Below are positions 1-8,891 of a DNA stretch of 64,000 nt, one piece after another. The notes beneath the pieces were generated by a model. That model was not told the DNA's origin, did not search any database, and was given only the letters and a program-made list of their open reading frames with translations. The stretch comes from an uncultured Roseicyclus sp. (GTDB taxonomy: Bacteria; Pseudomonadota; Alphaproteobacteria; Rhodobacterales; Rhodobacteraceae): NCBI GenBank assembly GCA_937139335.1, contig CAKZPN010000037.1, forward strand, positions 1-64,000. Direction: 5' to 3'. Position 1 is the first letter of the stretch; every line of letters begins with the position of its first letter. The translations under genes were made by a program, and so were the position numbers.

Positions 1-431
1 TTCATCGCCGGCTTGAACGTGTAGGGGCCAAGCTGGAACACCGCGTCCTCGCTCTGCTCGTGCTGGCGCAGCTGCGCACGGACACGCGCCAGCAGCACCG
101 GAAACCGGAACGGCTTGGTCACGTAGTCGTTCGCGCCCGCATCCAGACCAAGGATCGTGTCCGCGTCGCTGTCATGGCCGGTCAGCATCAGGATCGGGCA
201 TTTCACGCCCTGCTTGCGCATCCGGCGGCACAGCTCGCGCCCGTCGGTGTCGGGCAGGCCCACGTCGAGGATCACGAGATCGTAGATCGCCTCCTTCACC
301 CGCTCCATTCCCGTGGCGCCGCTATCGGCTTCGAAGACGTCGAAATCCTCGGTCATCACTAACTGTTCGCTGAGCGCCTCGCGCAGGTCGTCGTCGTCAT
401 CCACCAGCAAGATTTTCTTCAGCGCCGCCAT
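1..431 (-). CDS. OmpR-family response regulator (3' part outside window)
   Basis: This is the N-terminal 143 residues of a two-component response regulator whose C-terminus runs off the left edge. The receiver domain fills about residues 5-125: an acidic cluster DDDDD at 11-15, the likely phosphoacceptor D56 (LVILDVGLPD), T84 and K106 (VTKPF). The visible end (residues 131-144, FQLGPYTF) looks like the start of an OmpR/PhoB winged-helix DNA-binding domain. The start ATG is preceded by a GAGGGAG ribosome site. The gene diverges from ribA, and no partner kinase is in the window. It is a cytoplasmic transcription regulator; its regulon cannot be read from the sequence. Confidence 0.9.
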   Translation of the reverse strand, partial: MAALKKILLVDDDDDLREALSEQLVMTEDFDVFEADSGATGMERVKEAIYDLVILDVGLPDTDGRELCRRMRKQGVKCPILMLTGHDSDADTILGLDAGANDYVTKPFRFPVLLARVRAQLRQHEQSEDAVFQLGPYTFKPAM

Positions 432-573
432 TGGACTGGCTCCCTCTCGTTTGATGTCAGGCAGATTGATCCTGGCGCGGGGTTTGACAAGCGACTGAAA
501 AACAATCTCACGCCGACGTGTCACCGCGCGAGGGAATGTTTCAAAACCGCTCACGCCGCAGTAGATAGGCACG

Positions 574-1665
574 ATGAGCCTGCTGCCCACCCCCGCCGAA
601 CTCGTCGCGCGCGCCCGGTCCGACCTGCGCGTCGGTCTGCCCGTGGTGATCGGCGCCGGCGGCGCGGGCCTCGTGGTGCTGGCGGCGGAGGCGCTGACCG
701 ACGCCCGGCTGACCGCCCTTCGCGCCCTACCCGGCAAACCCGTCGTGGCGATCACCCTGCACCGGGCCGAGACGCTCAAGGCCCGCGCCTATGACGAGGA
801 TCTCGCCCGCGTGACCCTTCCGGCAGAGGTCGACGCCTGGTGGGTCCGCACCCTTGCCGACCCCGCGCTCGACCTCGCCGCGCCGATGAAGGGCCCGTTT
901 CTGACCGCGCGCGAGGGGGATGCCGGCCTGCACCGCCTCGCTCTTCTGCTCGTGAAATCGGCGCAGCTCCTGCCTGCGGCGGTCGCGCTTACCACCGACC
1001 GGCCCGAAGCGCTTGCCGCCGAGCTTGGCGCCACCCGGCTCACCGCCGACACCGCCGCCGCGGACCTCGCGCTGCACCACCCGCTCCTGCCCGTCGCCGC
1101 TGCCCGGCTGCCGATGGAGGCGTCCGAGGCCGGGCGACTCCACATCTTCCGCCCCGACAATGGCGGCATCGAGCATTACGCGATCGAGATCGGCCGCCCC
1201 GACCGCGACGCGCCCGTCTTGGCGCGGCTCCACTCCGCCTGCTTCACCGGCGACGTGTTGGGCAGCCTGAAATGCGACTGCGGCCCGCAATTGCGCACCG
1301 CCCTGGCCACGATGGGGCAGACCGGCGCGGGCGTGCTGCTCTACCTCAACCAGGAGGGGCGCGGCATCGGTCTTGCCAACAAGATGCGGGCCTATTCGCT
1401 GCAGGATCAGGGCTTTGACACGGTCGAGGCGAATCATCGGTTGGGCTTCGAGGATGACGAGCGTGATTTCCGCATCGGCGCCGACCTCTTGCGCCGCATG
1501 GGCTTCGGCGCGGTGCGGCTGATGACCAACAACCCCCGCAAGGTCGCGATGATGGCGGCCGAGGGCATCACCGTCACCGAACGTGTGCCGCTCATCACCG
1601 GCACCAACCGGCACAATGCGCATTACCTTGCCGTGAAGCGCACGAAATCGGGGCATCTGCTGTGA
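574..1665 (+). CDS. ribA: GTP cyclohydrolase II with degenerate RibB-like N-terminus
   Basis: It catalyses the first step of riboflavin synthesis, GTP to 2,5-diamino-6-ribosylamino-pyrimidinone phosphate, formate and pyrophosphate. The C-terminal ~190 residues carry the family signature: zinc ligands C223, C234 and C236 (CFTGDVLGSLKCDCG), QEGRGIGL and TNNPRK. The spacing of the cysteines matches the E. coli enzyme. The protein is 363 residues, much longer than monofunctional RibA (about 200). The N-terminal ~165 residues faintly resemble 3,4-dihydroxybutanone-phosphate synthase but lack its acidic DDEDREN-type site, so that half is probably inactive. The stop codon overlaps the next gene's GTG start by 4 nt. 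Confidence 0.95.
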   Translation: MSLLPTPAELVARARSDLRVGLPVVIGAGGAGLVVLAAEALTDARLTALRALPGKPVVAITLHRAETLKARAYDEDLARVTLPAEVDAWWVRTLADPALDLAAPMKGPFLTAREGDAGLHRLALLLVKSAQLLPAAVALTTDRPEALAAELGATRLTADTAAADLALHHPLLPVAAARLPMEASEAGRLHIFRPDNGGIEHYAIEIGRPDRDAPVLARLHSACFTGDVLGSLKCDCGPQLRTALATMGQTGAGVLLYLNQEGRGIGLANKMRAYSLQDQGFDTVEANHRLGFEDDERDFRIGADLLRRMGFGAVRLMTNNPRKVAMMAAEGITVTERVPLITGTNRHNAHYLAVKRTKSGHLL

Positions 1666-2183
1666 GCGCCACCGACATGGTCGTGACGCCCCAGGGCCTC
1701 AGGTTTCGCGGGCGGCTCTTTCCCTGCACGCTCGGGCGCAACGGCGTCGTGGCGGGCGATACCAAGCGCGAGGGCGACCGCGGCACGCCCGCGGGCACCC
1801 ATCGCATCGTCGGCTGCCTCTACCGCCCCGACCGGCTGGCGCGGCCCTGCGACTGGGCGGTGCCGATCCGGCCCGGCGACCTCTGGTGCGACGACCCGAA
1901 GGACGAGGATTACAACCTGATGGTCCGCGCGCCGCACCGGGCGAATCACGAGACCCTGCGCCGCGCCGATCCGCTCTATGACATCGTGCTGATCACCAAC
2001 TGGAACTGGCCCTACGCGAAGCGCGGGCGCGGTTCGGGCATCTTCGTCCATTCCTGGCGGCGGCCGGGCTATCCCACGGCGGGCTGCGTGGCGCTCGCCC
2101 CGCCGGACCTGCGCTGGATCGTGGCGCGGATCGGGTATCAGACGCGGCTGGTGGTGCCCGAAGGGCTGGCGCGTCAGTCGTAG
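1662..2183 (+). CDS. L,D-transpeptidase family (YkuD-domain) protein
   Basis: This 173-residue protein has the L,D-transpeptidase catalytic pattern, a His (IFVHSW) followed by the Cys motif TAGCVAL near residue 145. The family cross-links or modifies peptidoglycan using a catalytic cysteine. There is no clear signal peptide, as is common in the short subgroup annotated as 'L,D-transpeptidase family' next to ribA, so its location is uncertain. It begins with GTG inside the ribA stop (GTGA overlap), implying translational coupling. Its 3' end overlaps the convergent YggS-family gene by 10 bp. Confidence 0.85.
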   Translation: MSATDMVVTPQGLRFRGRLFPCTLGRNGVVAGDTKREGDRGTPAGTHRIVGCLYRPDRLARPCDWAVPIRPGDLWCDDPKDEDYNLMVRAPHRANHETLRRADPLYDIVLITNWNWPYAKRGRGSGIFVHSWRRPGYPTAGCVALAPPDLRWIVARIGYQTRLVVPEGLARQS

Positions 2184-2827
2184 ACCCGCTCTCCGAAGAT
2201 CGCCGAGCCCACACGCACATGCGTCGCGCCCAGCCTGATCGCGGTCTCGAAATCCGCCGACATGCCCATCGACAGGCCCGCAACCCCGTTGCGCTCCGCG
2301 ATCTTTGCCAGCAGCGCGAAATGCAGGCTCGGCTCTTCCTCGACGGGCGGGATGCACATCAGCCCCTTCAGCGGCAGACCCTGCCGCCGCACCTCGGCCA
2401 CGAAGGCGTCGGCATCGGCGGGCAGGATTCCGGCCTTCTGCGGCTCCTCGCCGGTGTTCACCTGCACGAAGAGGTCCGGGCATGCGCCCCGCTCCTCGGC
2501 CAGCCGGGCGAGCGCGGTGGCAAGCTTCGGCCGATCCAGCGTCTGGATCACGTCGAACATCTCGACCGCCTGCCGCGCCTTGTTGGTCTGGAGCGGTCCG
2601 ATCAGGTGCAGCGAAATCCCGTCATAGCGCGCCCGGAACTCCGGCCAGCGCCCCGCCGCCTCCTGCACGCGATTCTCGCCGAACACGCGCTGCCCCGCCT
2701 CCAGCACCGCCGCCACCCGCTCGGGCGGCTGCACCTTGCTGACAGCGATCAACTCCACCGAGCCGGCCGCGCGGCCCGCAGCCTCCGTGGCCGCGTCGAT
2801 GCGGGCGATGATGTCGGACAGTGCCAT
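2174..2827 (-). CDS. YggS/PROSC-family PLP homeostasis protein
   Basis: It is a single-domain TIM-barrel pyridoxal-phosphate-binding protein (PLPHP), believed to buffer PLP and affect amino acid and keto acid pools; no catalytic activity is established for the family. K31 in AVSKVQP is the expected PLP lysine. HLIGPLQTNKA and SMGMSADFETAI are typical family segments, and the G-T-H-V-R-V-G-S-AIFGER end is intact. I start it at the internal ATG (MALSDII) because the six extra upstream codons (MAYAHR) do not fit the family's N-terminus. Length is 217 aa, normal. It is convergent with the L,D-transpeptidase gene and separated from the porin by a strong terminator. Confidence 0.92.
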   Translation of the reverse strand: MALSDIIARIDAATEAAGRAAGSVELIAVSKVQPPERVAAVLEAGQRVFGENRVQEAAGRWPEFRARYDGISLHLIGPLQTNKARQAVEMFDVIQTLDRPKLATALARLAEERGACPDLFVQVNTGEEPQKAGILPADADAFVAEVRRQGLPLKGLMCIPPVEEEPSLHFALLAKIAERNGVAGLSMGMSADFETAIRLGATHVRVGSAIFGERVYD

Positions 2828-2841
2828 GCGGTGAGCATAGG

Positions 2842-2875
2842 CCAAAAGAAAAGAGCGGGCGCAAGGCCCGCTCTT
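2842..2875 (-). terminator. Rho-independent terminator of the porin gene
   Basis: A perfect 10-bp stem (2851-2860 with 2866-2875, loop GCAAG) is followed on the minus strand by a T-rich tract (TTCTTTT). It lies 25 bp past the porin stop and keeps porin transcription out of the YggS-family gene. Confidence 0.85.
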
Positions 2876-2899
2876 TCCATTCCGATTGATCCGGGTGGA

Positions 2900-3859
2900 T
2901 CAGAAGGACATTGCCATACCGAAGGACCAGGTCGAGCCCTCGGTGCAGCCGCCGAGTGCGCCGCCGCAGTTGGTGGTGTCGCCGTAGCCGAGCAGGATCG
3001 AAGCGCCGCCGCCAAGGTCGTAGCCAGCTGCGAAGCCGTAGCCATCATCTTCGGCGCCATTGGCGTCGTAGCGACCCCAGTTGGCGTGCAGGGTGATCGC
3101 GTCGAACTCGTAGCTCACACCGATAGCCGTGTGGGTTTCGTTGACGCCGCCGAGGGTCAGGTCGCCTTCGGAGTAGTTGATGGTCGCCGTCAGGCCCATG
3201 TCCATCGAAACGCTTGCCGACACACCGATGATGTCGTCAACGTTGGCGTGGTCACCGGACTGGTAACCCAGGCCGAGGTTGACGGTGCCGCCGGCGAAGT
3301 CGATGCCGTAGCGGAAGCCGAGGCCGAAGATCGCATCGTCGGCGCCAGTTTCGTCGATTTCAGCCGACACGGCGAAGCCGAGGCTGCCAACCGAGTAGTT
3401 GTAGCGCAGGACCTGGCCCTGGTGGTCGCCGTCGTAGCCGGCGTTGCCGTTGTAACCACCGTGGGAGGTTTCGTCATCGGCGATCGAGCCCGGCGAGCCG
3501 GCGTTCACTTCGGTCAGGGCCCAGTCATAGGCACCGTCGGTGTCGCCCATGGTCAGGGTGCCGAAGTTGCCCGAGATGAAGACGCTGTAGTCGGCGAACT
3601 GACCGCCTTGGTCGACGGGGTCATTGCCCTGAAGGCCCATGTCGACGAGGTCATCTGCGTCGACGGTTGCGCCGAAGGACAGGCCGTTGTCGGTTTCACC
3701 GGTCATCGAGAAGCGGATATCGACCGACTGGAAGAACGTCGTTTCCGCGCCGTCGCCGCCAGCAATACCCATTTCGGCGGAGCCCGAGACCGAGACGTCT
3801 GCGGCTGCTGCGCCTGCGAAAGCGACCAGCGCCGTCGTAGCGAAGAGAACCTTTTTCAT
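2900..3859 (-). CDS. Outer-membrane porin
   Basis: This 319-residue protein has a clear signal peptide (MKKVLFATTALVAFAGAAAA, cleavage before DVSVSG). The mature part is acidic and rich in glycine and alternating beta residues, and ends in an aromatic Phe (MAMSF), as expected of a 16-strand trimeric porin inserted by the BAM machinery. It resembles the Rhodobacter-type general porin (Porin_4 family). I take the MKKVL start, preceded by GAGGG, instead of the longer MKFTYEGKT frame. Two Cys (near TNCGG and GGCTEG) sit in a C-terminal loop and could form a surface disulfide. The gene is monocistronic, with its own leader and terminator. Confidence 0.93.
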   Translation of the reverse strand: MKKVLFATTALVAFAGAAAADVSVSGSAEMGIAGGDGAETTFFQSVDIRFSMTGETDNGLSFGATVDADDLVDMGLQGNDPVDQGGQFADYSVFISGNFGTLTMGDTDGAYDWALTEVNAGSPGSIADDETSHGGYNGNAGYDGDHQGQVLRYNYSVGSLGFAVSAEIDETGADDAIFGLGFRYGIDFAGGTVNLGLGYQSGDHANVDDIIGVSASVSMDMGLTATINYSEGDLTLGGVNETHTAIGVSYEFDAITLHANWGRYDANGAEDDGYGFAAGYDLGGGASILLGYGDTTNCGGALGGCTEGSTWSFGMAMSF

Positions 3860-4173
3860 GGTTTTTCCCTCGTAAGTGAATTTCAAAGGTGCACCTCAAG
3901 ACGGGGCATCCGAATTGAGTATGCTTCTCTCTCGCCTCTCGCCCCCGTGATTGCAAGAAAGCCCACTTGCCCGCCGTCGTCTTGCCCCAATCGTGGTGCA
4001 GACATGCCACAGTGTGGTCGCAGCCCGCCTGCCGGCCCTTATGCGGTCCGGCCCGGTTTCCACCCGGGCCGGCAACCCCTCCAAATATGTCGGGGGTGAA
4101 GGCACTTGCCGCGCAGGGCCGTGTCCTTTACCACCGCTGGTGTCTTTGATCGGACGAGGTGGGAACCCGGACT
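3860..4173. promoter_or_regulatory. Divergent intergenic region between porin and DUF3576 lipoprotein
   Basis: This 314-bp gap must contain promoters for both flanking genes. I could not find a convincing -35/-10 pair. It holds one strong GC inverted repeat (4048-4072) and a purine-rich stretch near 3925-3945 read on the minus strand. No tRNA or convincing small ORF was seen. Confidence 0.4.
4048..4072. repeat. Perfect 9-bp inverted repeat (hairpin)
   Basis: CCGGCCCGG and CCGGGCCGG are separated by a 7-nt loop TTTCCAC. There is no T tract after it on either strand, so it is not a standard terminator. It could fold in a long 5' leader or be a protein site. Confidence 0.5.
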
Positions 4174-4677
4174 ATGTCACACGCGCTGTCCAGATGGGCG
4201 ATGATCGGTGCAATGGCCACGCTGCTGGCAAGCTGCGGAGGCGGCGGTGGCCTGTTCGGAAGTGAAACCGAGCAGCAGCGCGCCGCGCGCGAGCAGGGGC
4301 TGATCGAGGAAGGGTTCATCGACGACCCCGACCGCGCAACGCTCTTCGACCTGTTCTCGGGCGCGGACGACCCGAACGAGACCGTCCAGGTGAACCGCTA
4401 CCTCTGGAACGCCTCGCTCGAGATTCTGGACTTCATGCCGGTCGAGGCCGCCGATCCCTTCTCGGGCATCATCCAGTTCGGCTACGGTACGCCGCCCGGC
4501 GGCAGCCGCGCCTACCGCGCGACCGTCTACGTGCAGGATCCCGCGCTCGAGGCGCGCAGCCTGCGGGTGGCGGTGCAATCGCAGGGCGGCGCGGTCAGCC
4601 GCGACGTCGCGCGCCAGATCGAGGATGCGATCCTCACCCGCGCCCGCCAGCTCCGGATTCGCGACGCGAACCTCTGA
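4174..4677 (+). CDS. DUF3576-type lipoprotein
   Basis: This is a 167-residue envelope protein. Its signal peptide ends in the lipobox LLASC, followed by a glycine run, so it should be lipidated and placed in the outer or inner membrane. The central part (VNRYLWNASLEILDFMP) and the C-terminal VRDVARQIEDAILTRARQLRI-like stretch match DUF3576 proteins of alphaproteobacteria, whose function is unknown. I choose the ATG at 4174 because a GAGGTG site sits at 4156-4161. A strong terminator follows, so it is probably expressed separately from leuS. Confidence 0.85.
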   Translation: MSHALSRWAMIGAMATLLASCGGGGGLFGSETEQQRAAREQGLIEEGFIDDPDRATLFDLFSGADDPNETVQVNRYLWNASLEILDFMPVEAADPFSGIIQFGYGTPPGGSRAYRATVYVQDPALEARSLRVAVQSQGGAVSRDVARQIEDAILTRARQLRIRDANL

Positions 4678-4713
4678 CGCGGCTTTACGCGCGCCCGATC
4701 GCAATCTAACACC

Positions 4714-4742
4714 ACGCCGGGCCGCCCTTGCCCGGCGTTTTT
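4714..4742 (+). terminator. Rho-independent terminator after DUF3576 gene
   Basis: An 8-bp stem ACGCCGGG / CCCGGCGT (4714-4721 with 4731-4738) has a 9-nt loop and runs into TTTTT. It ends just before the leuS ribosome site. Confidence 0.85.
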
Positions 4743-4769
4743 CGTTTCTCATCCAAGGACTCGTCTCCC

Positions 4770-7382
4770 ATGTCCCGCTACGACCCCGCGACACTGGAAC
4801 CGAAATGGCAAAAGGCCTGGGACGAGGCCGGGACGTTTCTGGCCCGACGCTCGGACGACAAGCCGAAATACTACGTGCTCGAGATGTTCCCCTACCCCTC
4901 CGGGCGCATCCACATCGGCCATGTGCGCAACTACACGATGGGTGACGTGATCGCGCGCTACAAGCTCGCCACCGGGCACAACGTGCTGCACCCGATGGGC
5001 TTCGACGCCTTCGGCATGCCCGCCGAGAATGCCGCGATGGCGTCGGGTGGCCACCCCGCCGACTGGACCTATGCCAACATTGACGCGATGGTCGCGCAGA
5101 TGAAGCCGCTGGGCTTCGGCCTCGACTGGTCGCGCATGTTCGCGACGTCGGATCCCGAATACTACGGCCAGCAGCAGTCGCTGTTCCTCGACTTCATGGA
5201 AAAGGGCCTCGTCTACCGCAAGAACGCAGTGGTGAACTGGGACCCGGTCGACATGACGGTGCTCGCCAACGAGCAGGTCATCGACGGCAAGGGCTGGCGC
5301 TCGGGCGCCGATGTCGAACGCCGCGAGCTGACGCAATGGTTCTTCAAGATCTCCGATTTCTCGGGTGAGCTGCTCGATGCGCTCGACGGGCTCGACAACT
5401 GGCCTGCCAAGGTCAAGCTGATGCAGGCCAACTGGATCGGCCGCTCGCGCGGGCTTCAATTCGCCTTCGGGATGGTGGAGCCGACGAAAACCCACGACCG
5501 GGTCGAGGTCTACACAATCCGCCCCGACACGCTCTTGGGCGCGTCCTTCATCGGCATCTCGCCCGACCACCCGATCGCGAAGGAGCTGGAGGCGCATGAC
5601 CCCAAGGTCGCCGCCTTCTGCGCCGAGGCGCGCAAGGGCGGCACCACCGAAGAGGCGCTGGAAAAGGCCGAAAAGCTGGGCTTCGACACCGGCCTCAAGG
5701 TGCGCCACCCGTTCGACACCGCGTGGGAACTGCCGATCTACATCGCCAATTTCATCCTGATGGACTACGGCACCGGCGCGATCTTCGGCTGCCCGGCGCA
5801 TGACCAGCGCGACCTCGATTTCGCGCGGAAATACAAGCTGCCCGTGACCTCGACCTTCGTGCCGCTCTCGGGCGAGCACACCTTGCCCGAAGACGGCGGC
5901 GCGGCCTTCGTCCCGCCCAAGACCGAACCCGTGCACTGGACCCTGCCCTTCAACTGGCCCGAGGAGGCGACGGGCGAGCAGGCCATCGACGCCGCCATCG
6001 CCTTTTGCGAGGACAAGGGCGTGGGCCAGGGCGTGACCAAGTTCCGCCTGCGCGACTGGGGCCTCTCGCGCCAGCGCTACTGGGGCGCGCCGATTCCCGT
6101 CGTGCATTGCGGCGACTGCGGCGTGGTGCCCGAGAAAAAGGAAAACCTGCCGGTCGTCCTGCCGATGGACGTCACCCTCGACATCCCCGGCAACCCGCTG
6201 GACCGCCACCCGACCTGGCGCGACGTGCCCTGCCCGCGCTGCGGCAAGCCCGCCAAGCGCGAAACCGACACGATGGACACCTTCGTCGATTCGTCGTGGT
6301 ACTTCGCCCGCTTCACCGCGCCCCATGCCAAGACGCCGACTGATCTGGCCGAGGCCGCCTACTGGATGAACGTCGACCAGTACATCGGCGGCATCGAGCA
6401 CGCGATCCTGCACCTGCTCTATTCGCGTTTCTTCGCCCGCGCGATGCACATCTGCGGCCACCTGCCCGAGAGCGCGATCGAACCGTTCGACGCGCTTTTC
6501 ACCCAAGGCATGGTGACCCACGCGATCTACCAGACCCGCGACGCGCAGGGCCGCCCTGTCTACCATTACCCAGAGAAAATAATCTGGAAAGACGGCAAAG
6601 CCTTCGTTGCGGCAAACGTCACGGTTGGCGGTCAGCAAATAACCGTTGGCGGAGAGCCCGTGGTTACAGAGGTGGAGATCATCCCCTCCGCCAAGATGTC
6701 CAAGTCCAAGAACAACGTCGTCGACCCGGTGGCGATCATCGAGCAATACGGCGCCGACACCGCGCGCTGGTTCGTATTGTCCGACAGCCCGCCCGAACGC
6801 GACGTGGAATGGACCGCCTCCGGCGCCGAAGCGACGTCGAAACACCTCGCCCGCGTGCACCGCATCGCCACCGACATCGCAGCCTCCGACGCCGCGCCGA
6901 ACGAGGCCGACGACGCATTGCTGCGCGAGATGCACAAGGCGATCTTCGACGTGACAGGCGGCATCGAGAGCTTCGGCTTCAACGCCGCCATCGCCAAGCT
7001 CTACGCCTTCACCAACACGTTGCAGAAATCGACCGCAGGTGCCGCCGCCCGGCGCGACGCGATGAAGACCCTCGCACAGCTCATGTCCCCCATGACCCCA
7101 CACCTGGCCGAGGAGATCTGGTCAATGCTCGGCGGCGAGGGCCTCATCGCCAACGCGCCCTGGCCCGTGGCCGACGAGGCGATGCTGGTCTCCGACACCG
7201 TGACCCTGCCGATCCAGATCAACGGCAAGCGCCGCTCGGAAATCACCGTGCCGAAGGACATGCCGAAGGAAGAGGTTGAAAAACGCGCGCTGGCCGACGA
7301 CGCTGTGCTCAAGGCGCTGGCCGGTGGCCAGCCCAGGAAACTCATCGTTGTTCCGGGCCGGATCGTGAATGTCGTCCTCTGA
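4770..7382 (+). CDS. leuS: Leucyl-tRNA synthetase
   Basis: It charges tRNA-Leu in the cytoplasm. The 870-residue protein has the class I HIGH motif at 48-51 (RIHIGHVRN), a CP1 editing domain, two zinc-type Cys pairs (HCGDCG and CPRCGKP), and KMSKS at 642-646. I start it at [14 protein letters not shown], preceded by an AAGGA site; the 14 codons upstream are not family-like. Residues 601-635, just before KMSKS, are encoded by a stretch with ATA, AAA, GTT, GGA and ACA codons unlike the rest of the gene, and contain a repeated TVGG. This may be an imported or inserted patch in the leucine-specific domain. It overlaps lptE by 14 nt. Confidence 0.97.
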   Translation: MSRYDPATLEPKWQKAWDEAGTFLARRSDDKPKYYVLEMFPYPSGRIHIGHVRNYTMGDVIARYKLATGHNVLHPMGFDAFGMPAENAAMASGGHPADWTYANIDAMVAQMKPLGFGLDWSRMFATSDPEYYGQQQSLFLDFMEKGLVYRKNAVVNWDPVDMTVLANEQVIDGKGWRSGADVERRELTQWFFKISDFSGELLDALDGLDNWPAKVKLMQANWIGRSRGLQFAFGMVEPTKTHDRVEVYTIRPDTLLGASFIGISPDHPIAKELEAHDPKVAAFCAEARKGGTTEEALEKAEKLGFDTGLKVRHPFDTAWELPIYIANFILMDYGTGAIFGCPAHDQRDLDFARKYKLPVTSTFVPLSGEHTLPEDGGAAFVPPKTEPVHWTLPFNWPEEATGEQAIDAAIAFCEDKGVGQGVTKFRLRDWGLSRQRYWGAPIPVVHCGDCGVVPEKKENLPVVLPMDVTLDIPGNPLDRHPTWRDVPCPRCGKPAKRETDTMDTFVDSSWYFARFTAPHAKTPTDLAEAAYWMNVDQYIGGIEHAILHLLYSRFFARAMHICGHLPESAIEPFDALFTQGMVTHAIYQTRDAQGRPVYHYPEKIIWKDGKAFVAANVTVGGQQITVGGEPVVTEVEIIPSAKMSKSKNNVVDPVAIIEQYGADTARWFVLSDSPPERDVEWTASGAEATSKHLARVHRIATDIAASDAAPNEADDALLREMHKAIFDVTGGIESFGFNAAIAKLYAFTNTLQKSTAGAAARRDAMKTLAQLMSPMTPHLAEEIWSMLGGEGLIANAPWPVADEAMLVSDTVTLPIQINGKRRSEITVPKDMPKEEVEKRALADDAVLKALAGGQPRKLIVVPGRIVNVVL

Positions 7383-7860
7383 CCGCCGCACGCTGCTCAC
7401 CCTGCTCGCCGCCCTGCCGCTCGCGGCCTGCGGCTTCACTCCGGTCTATGGGCCGGGCGGGCAGGGCAACGCGCTGCGCGGGCGGCTCCTGGTCGAACCG
7501 CCGGACACGCGGCTCGGCTTCGTCCTTGTCGCCCGGCTCGAAGACCGGCTGGGCCGGTCCGATGCCCCCGGCTATGTCCTGACCTGGGACATCGAGACCT
7601 CGCAGCGCGACCTCGCCGTCACCGGGACCAACGCCATCACCCGTGTCAACATCAGCGGAACGCTCAACTTTCGCGTGACCGAGACCGCGACGGATGTGCA
7701 GGTGCAGGCCGGGTCCGTCTCCACCTTCACCGCCTATTCCACCACCGGCTCGCCCGTCTCCACCGCCGCCGCCCGCCGCGACGCCGAGGACAGGCTGATG
7801 ATCGCGCTGGCCGATCAGCTCGTCTCGCGCCTGCTCGCCGGCGCGGCCAACTGGGCATGA
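7369..7860 (+). CDS. lptE: LPS-assembly lipoprotein LptE
   Basis: LptE plugs the LptD barrel and helps insert lipopolysaccharide into the outer membrane. The protein is 163 residues with signal peptide and lipobox PLAACGF, then FTPVYGPGG, the hallmark of LptE in alphaproteobacteria. The start overlaps the 3' end of leuS by 14 nt and its stop overlaps holA by 4 nt (ATGA), so leuS-lptE-holA is one coupled operon. This order (leuS, rlpB/lptE, holA) is widely conserved in Gram-negative bacteria and supports the call. Confidence 0.92.
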   Translation: MSSSDRRTLLTLLAALPLAACGFTPVYGPGGQGNALRGRLLVEPPDTRLGFVLVARLEDRLGRSDAPGYVLTWDIETSQRDLAVTGTNAITRVNISGTLNFRVTETATDVQVQAGSVSTFTAYSTTGSPVSTAAARRDAEDRLMIALADQLVSRLLAGAANWA

Positions 7861-8888
7861 AGCTTACGCCCCGCGACGTCGCTGCCTATGTGCGCAAGCC
7901 CGACAGTTCCGCCGCCGGTTGCCTCATCTTCGGCGATGACGCGATGCGCGTGGCGCTGCGTCGGCAGGAGCTGCTCAAATCCCTGCTCGGCGACGGCGCG
8001 GAGGAAGAGATGCGCCTGACCCGCCTCGCCGGGGCCGAGCTGCGCAGCGACCCCGCCACCCTTCTCGATGCGGTGAAGGCGGTCGGCTTCTTCCCCGGCC
8101 CGCGCGCCGTCTTCGTAGAGGCCGCGACCGACGGGCTGGCCCCCGTCTTCGCCACGGCGCTGGCCGACTGGCGCCCCGGCGACGCGCAGATCATCGCCAC
8201 CGCAGGCCGCCTCACCCCCGCCTCCGCGCTCCGCAAGCTCTTCGAGGGGCACAAGACCGCGCGGGCCGCCGCGATCTACGACGAGCCGCCGTCCCGCGCC
8301 GAGATCGAGACGCTCTTGCGCGAGGCCGGGCTCACCGACATTCCGCAGGCCGCGATGGCCGATCTGGAAACCCTCGCCCGCGCGCTGCCACCCGGCGATT
8401 TCCGCCAGACCGTCGAAAAGCTCGGCCTCTACAAGCGCGGCGATCCCACCCCGCTCGGCCCCGCCGACATCGCCGCCGTCGCCCCCCTGACGCTGGAGGC
8501 CGCCCTCGACGACGTGCTGAACGCCACCGCCGAAGCGGCGCAGGGCAGCATCGGCCCGATTCTCTCGCGGCTCTCCGGCCAAGGCGTCGCCCCCGTCACG
8601 CTCTGCATCGCCGCGCTGCGCCATTTTCGCGCGCTCCACGCCGCCACCTGCCACCCCAACGGCCCCGCCGCCGGGTTGCAGGCGCAGCGCCCGCCGGTCT
8701 TCGGTCCGCGCCGCGACCGGATGCTGAAACAGGCGCAGCTCTGGGGCCGCGACAAGCTCGAGACGGCGCTGAGCCTGCTGGTCGACACCGACCTGACCTT
8801 GCGCTCGGCGCAGACCGCACCGCAGATGGCGCTGATGGAACGCACATTGATCCGGCTCGCCATGCTGCCGGCCAGGGGGAGACGCTGA
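7857..8888 (+). CDS. holA: DNA polymerase III delta subunit
   Basis: HolA is the subunit of the clamp loader that opens the beta clamp. The 343-residue product has the delta-type AAA+-like N-terminal domain (FGDDAMRVALRRQEL, then VFVEAATDGL), and a helical C-terminal collar region. It lacks a functional P-loop, as expected for delta. Length is normal. It is coupled to lptE by an ATGA overlap. Confidence 0.92.
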   Translation: MKLTPRDVAAYVRKPDSSAAGCLIFGDDAMRVALRRQELLKSLLGDGAEEEMRLTRLAGAELRSDPATLLDAVKAVGFFPGPRAVFVEAATDGLAPVFATALADWRPGDAQIIATAGRLTPASALRKLFEGHKTARAAAIYDEPPSRAEIETLLREAGLTDIPQAAMADLETLARALPPGDFRQTVEKLGLYKRGDPTPLGPADIAAVAPLTLEAALDDVLNATAEAAQGSIGPILSRLSGQGVAPVTLCIAALRHFRALHAATCHPNGPAAGLQAQRPPVFGPRRDRMLKQAQLWGRDKLETALSLLVDTDLTLRSAQTAPQMALMERTLIRLAMLPARGRR

Positions 8889-8891
8889 GCC

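Noticed and set aside
484..489. TTGACA as a -35 of the ribA promoter
   Set aside because: No acceptable -10 lies 16-18 bp downstream.
4749..7103. Long open frame on the minus strand opposite leuS
   Set aside because: It is a GC-bias shadow: the protein is low-complexity, rich in Arg, Gly, Val and His, and the opposite strand holds an intact leuS.
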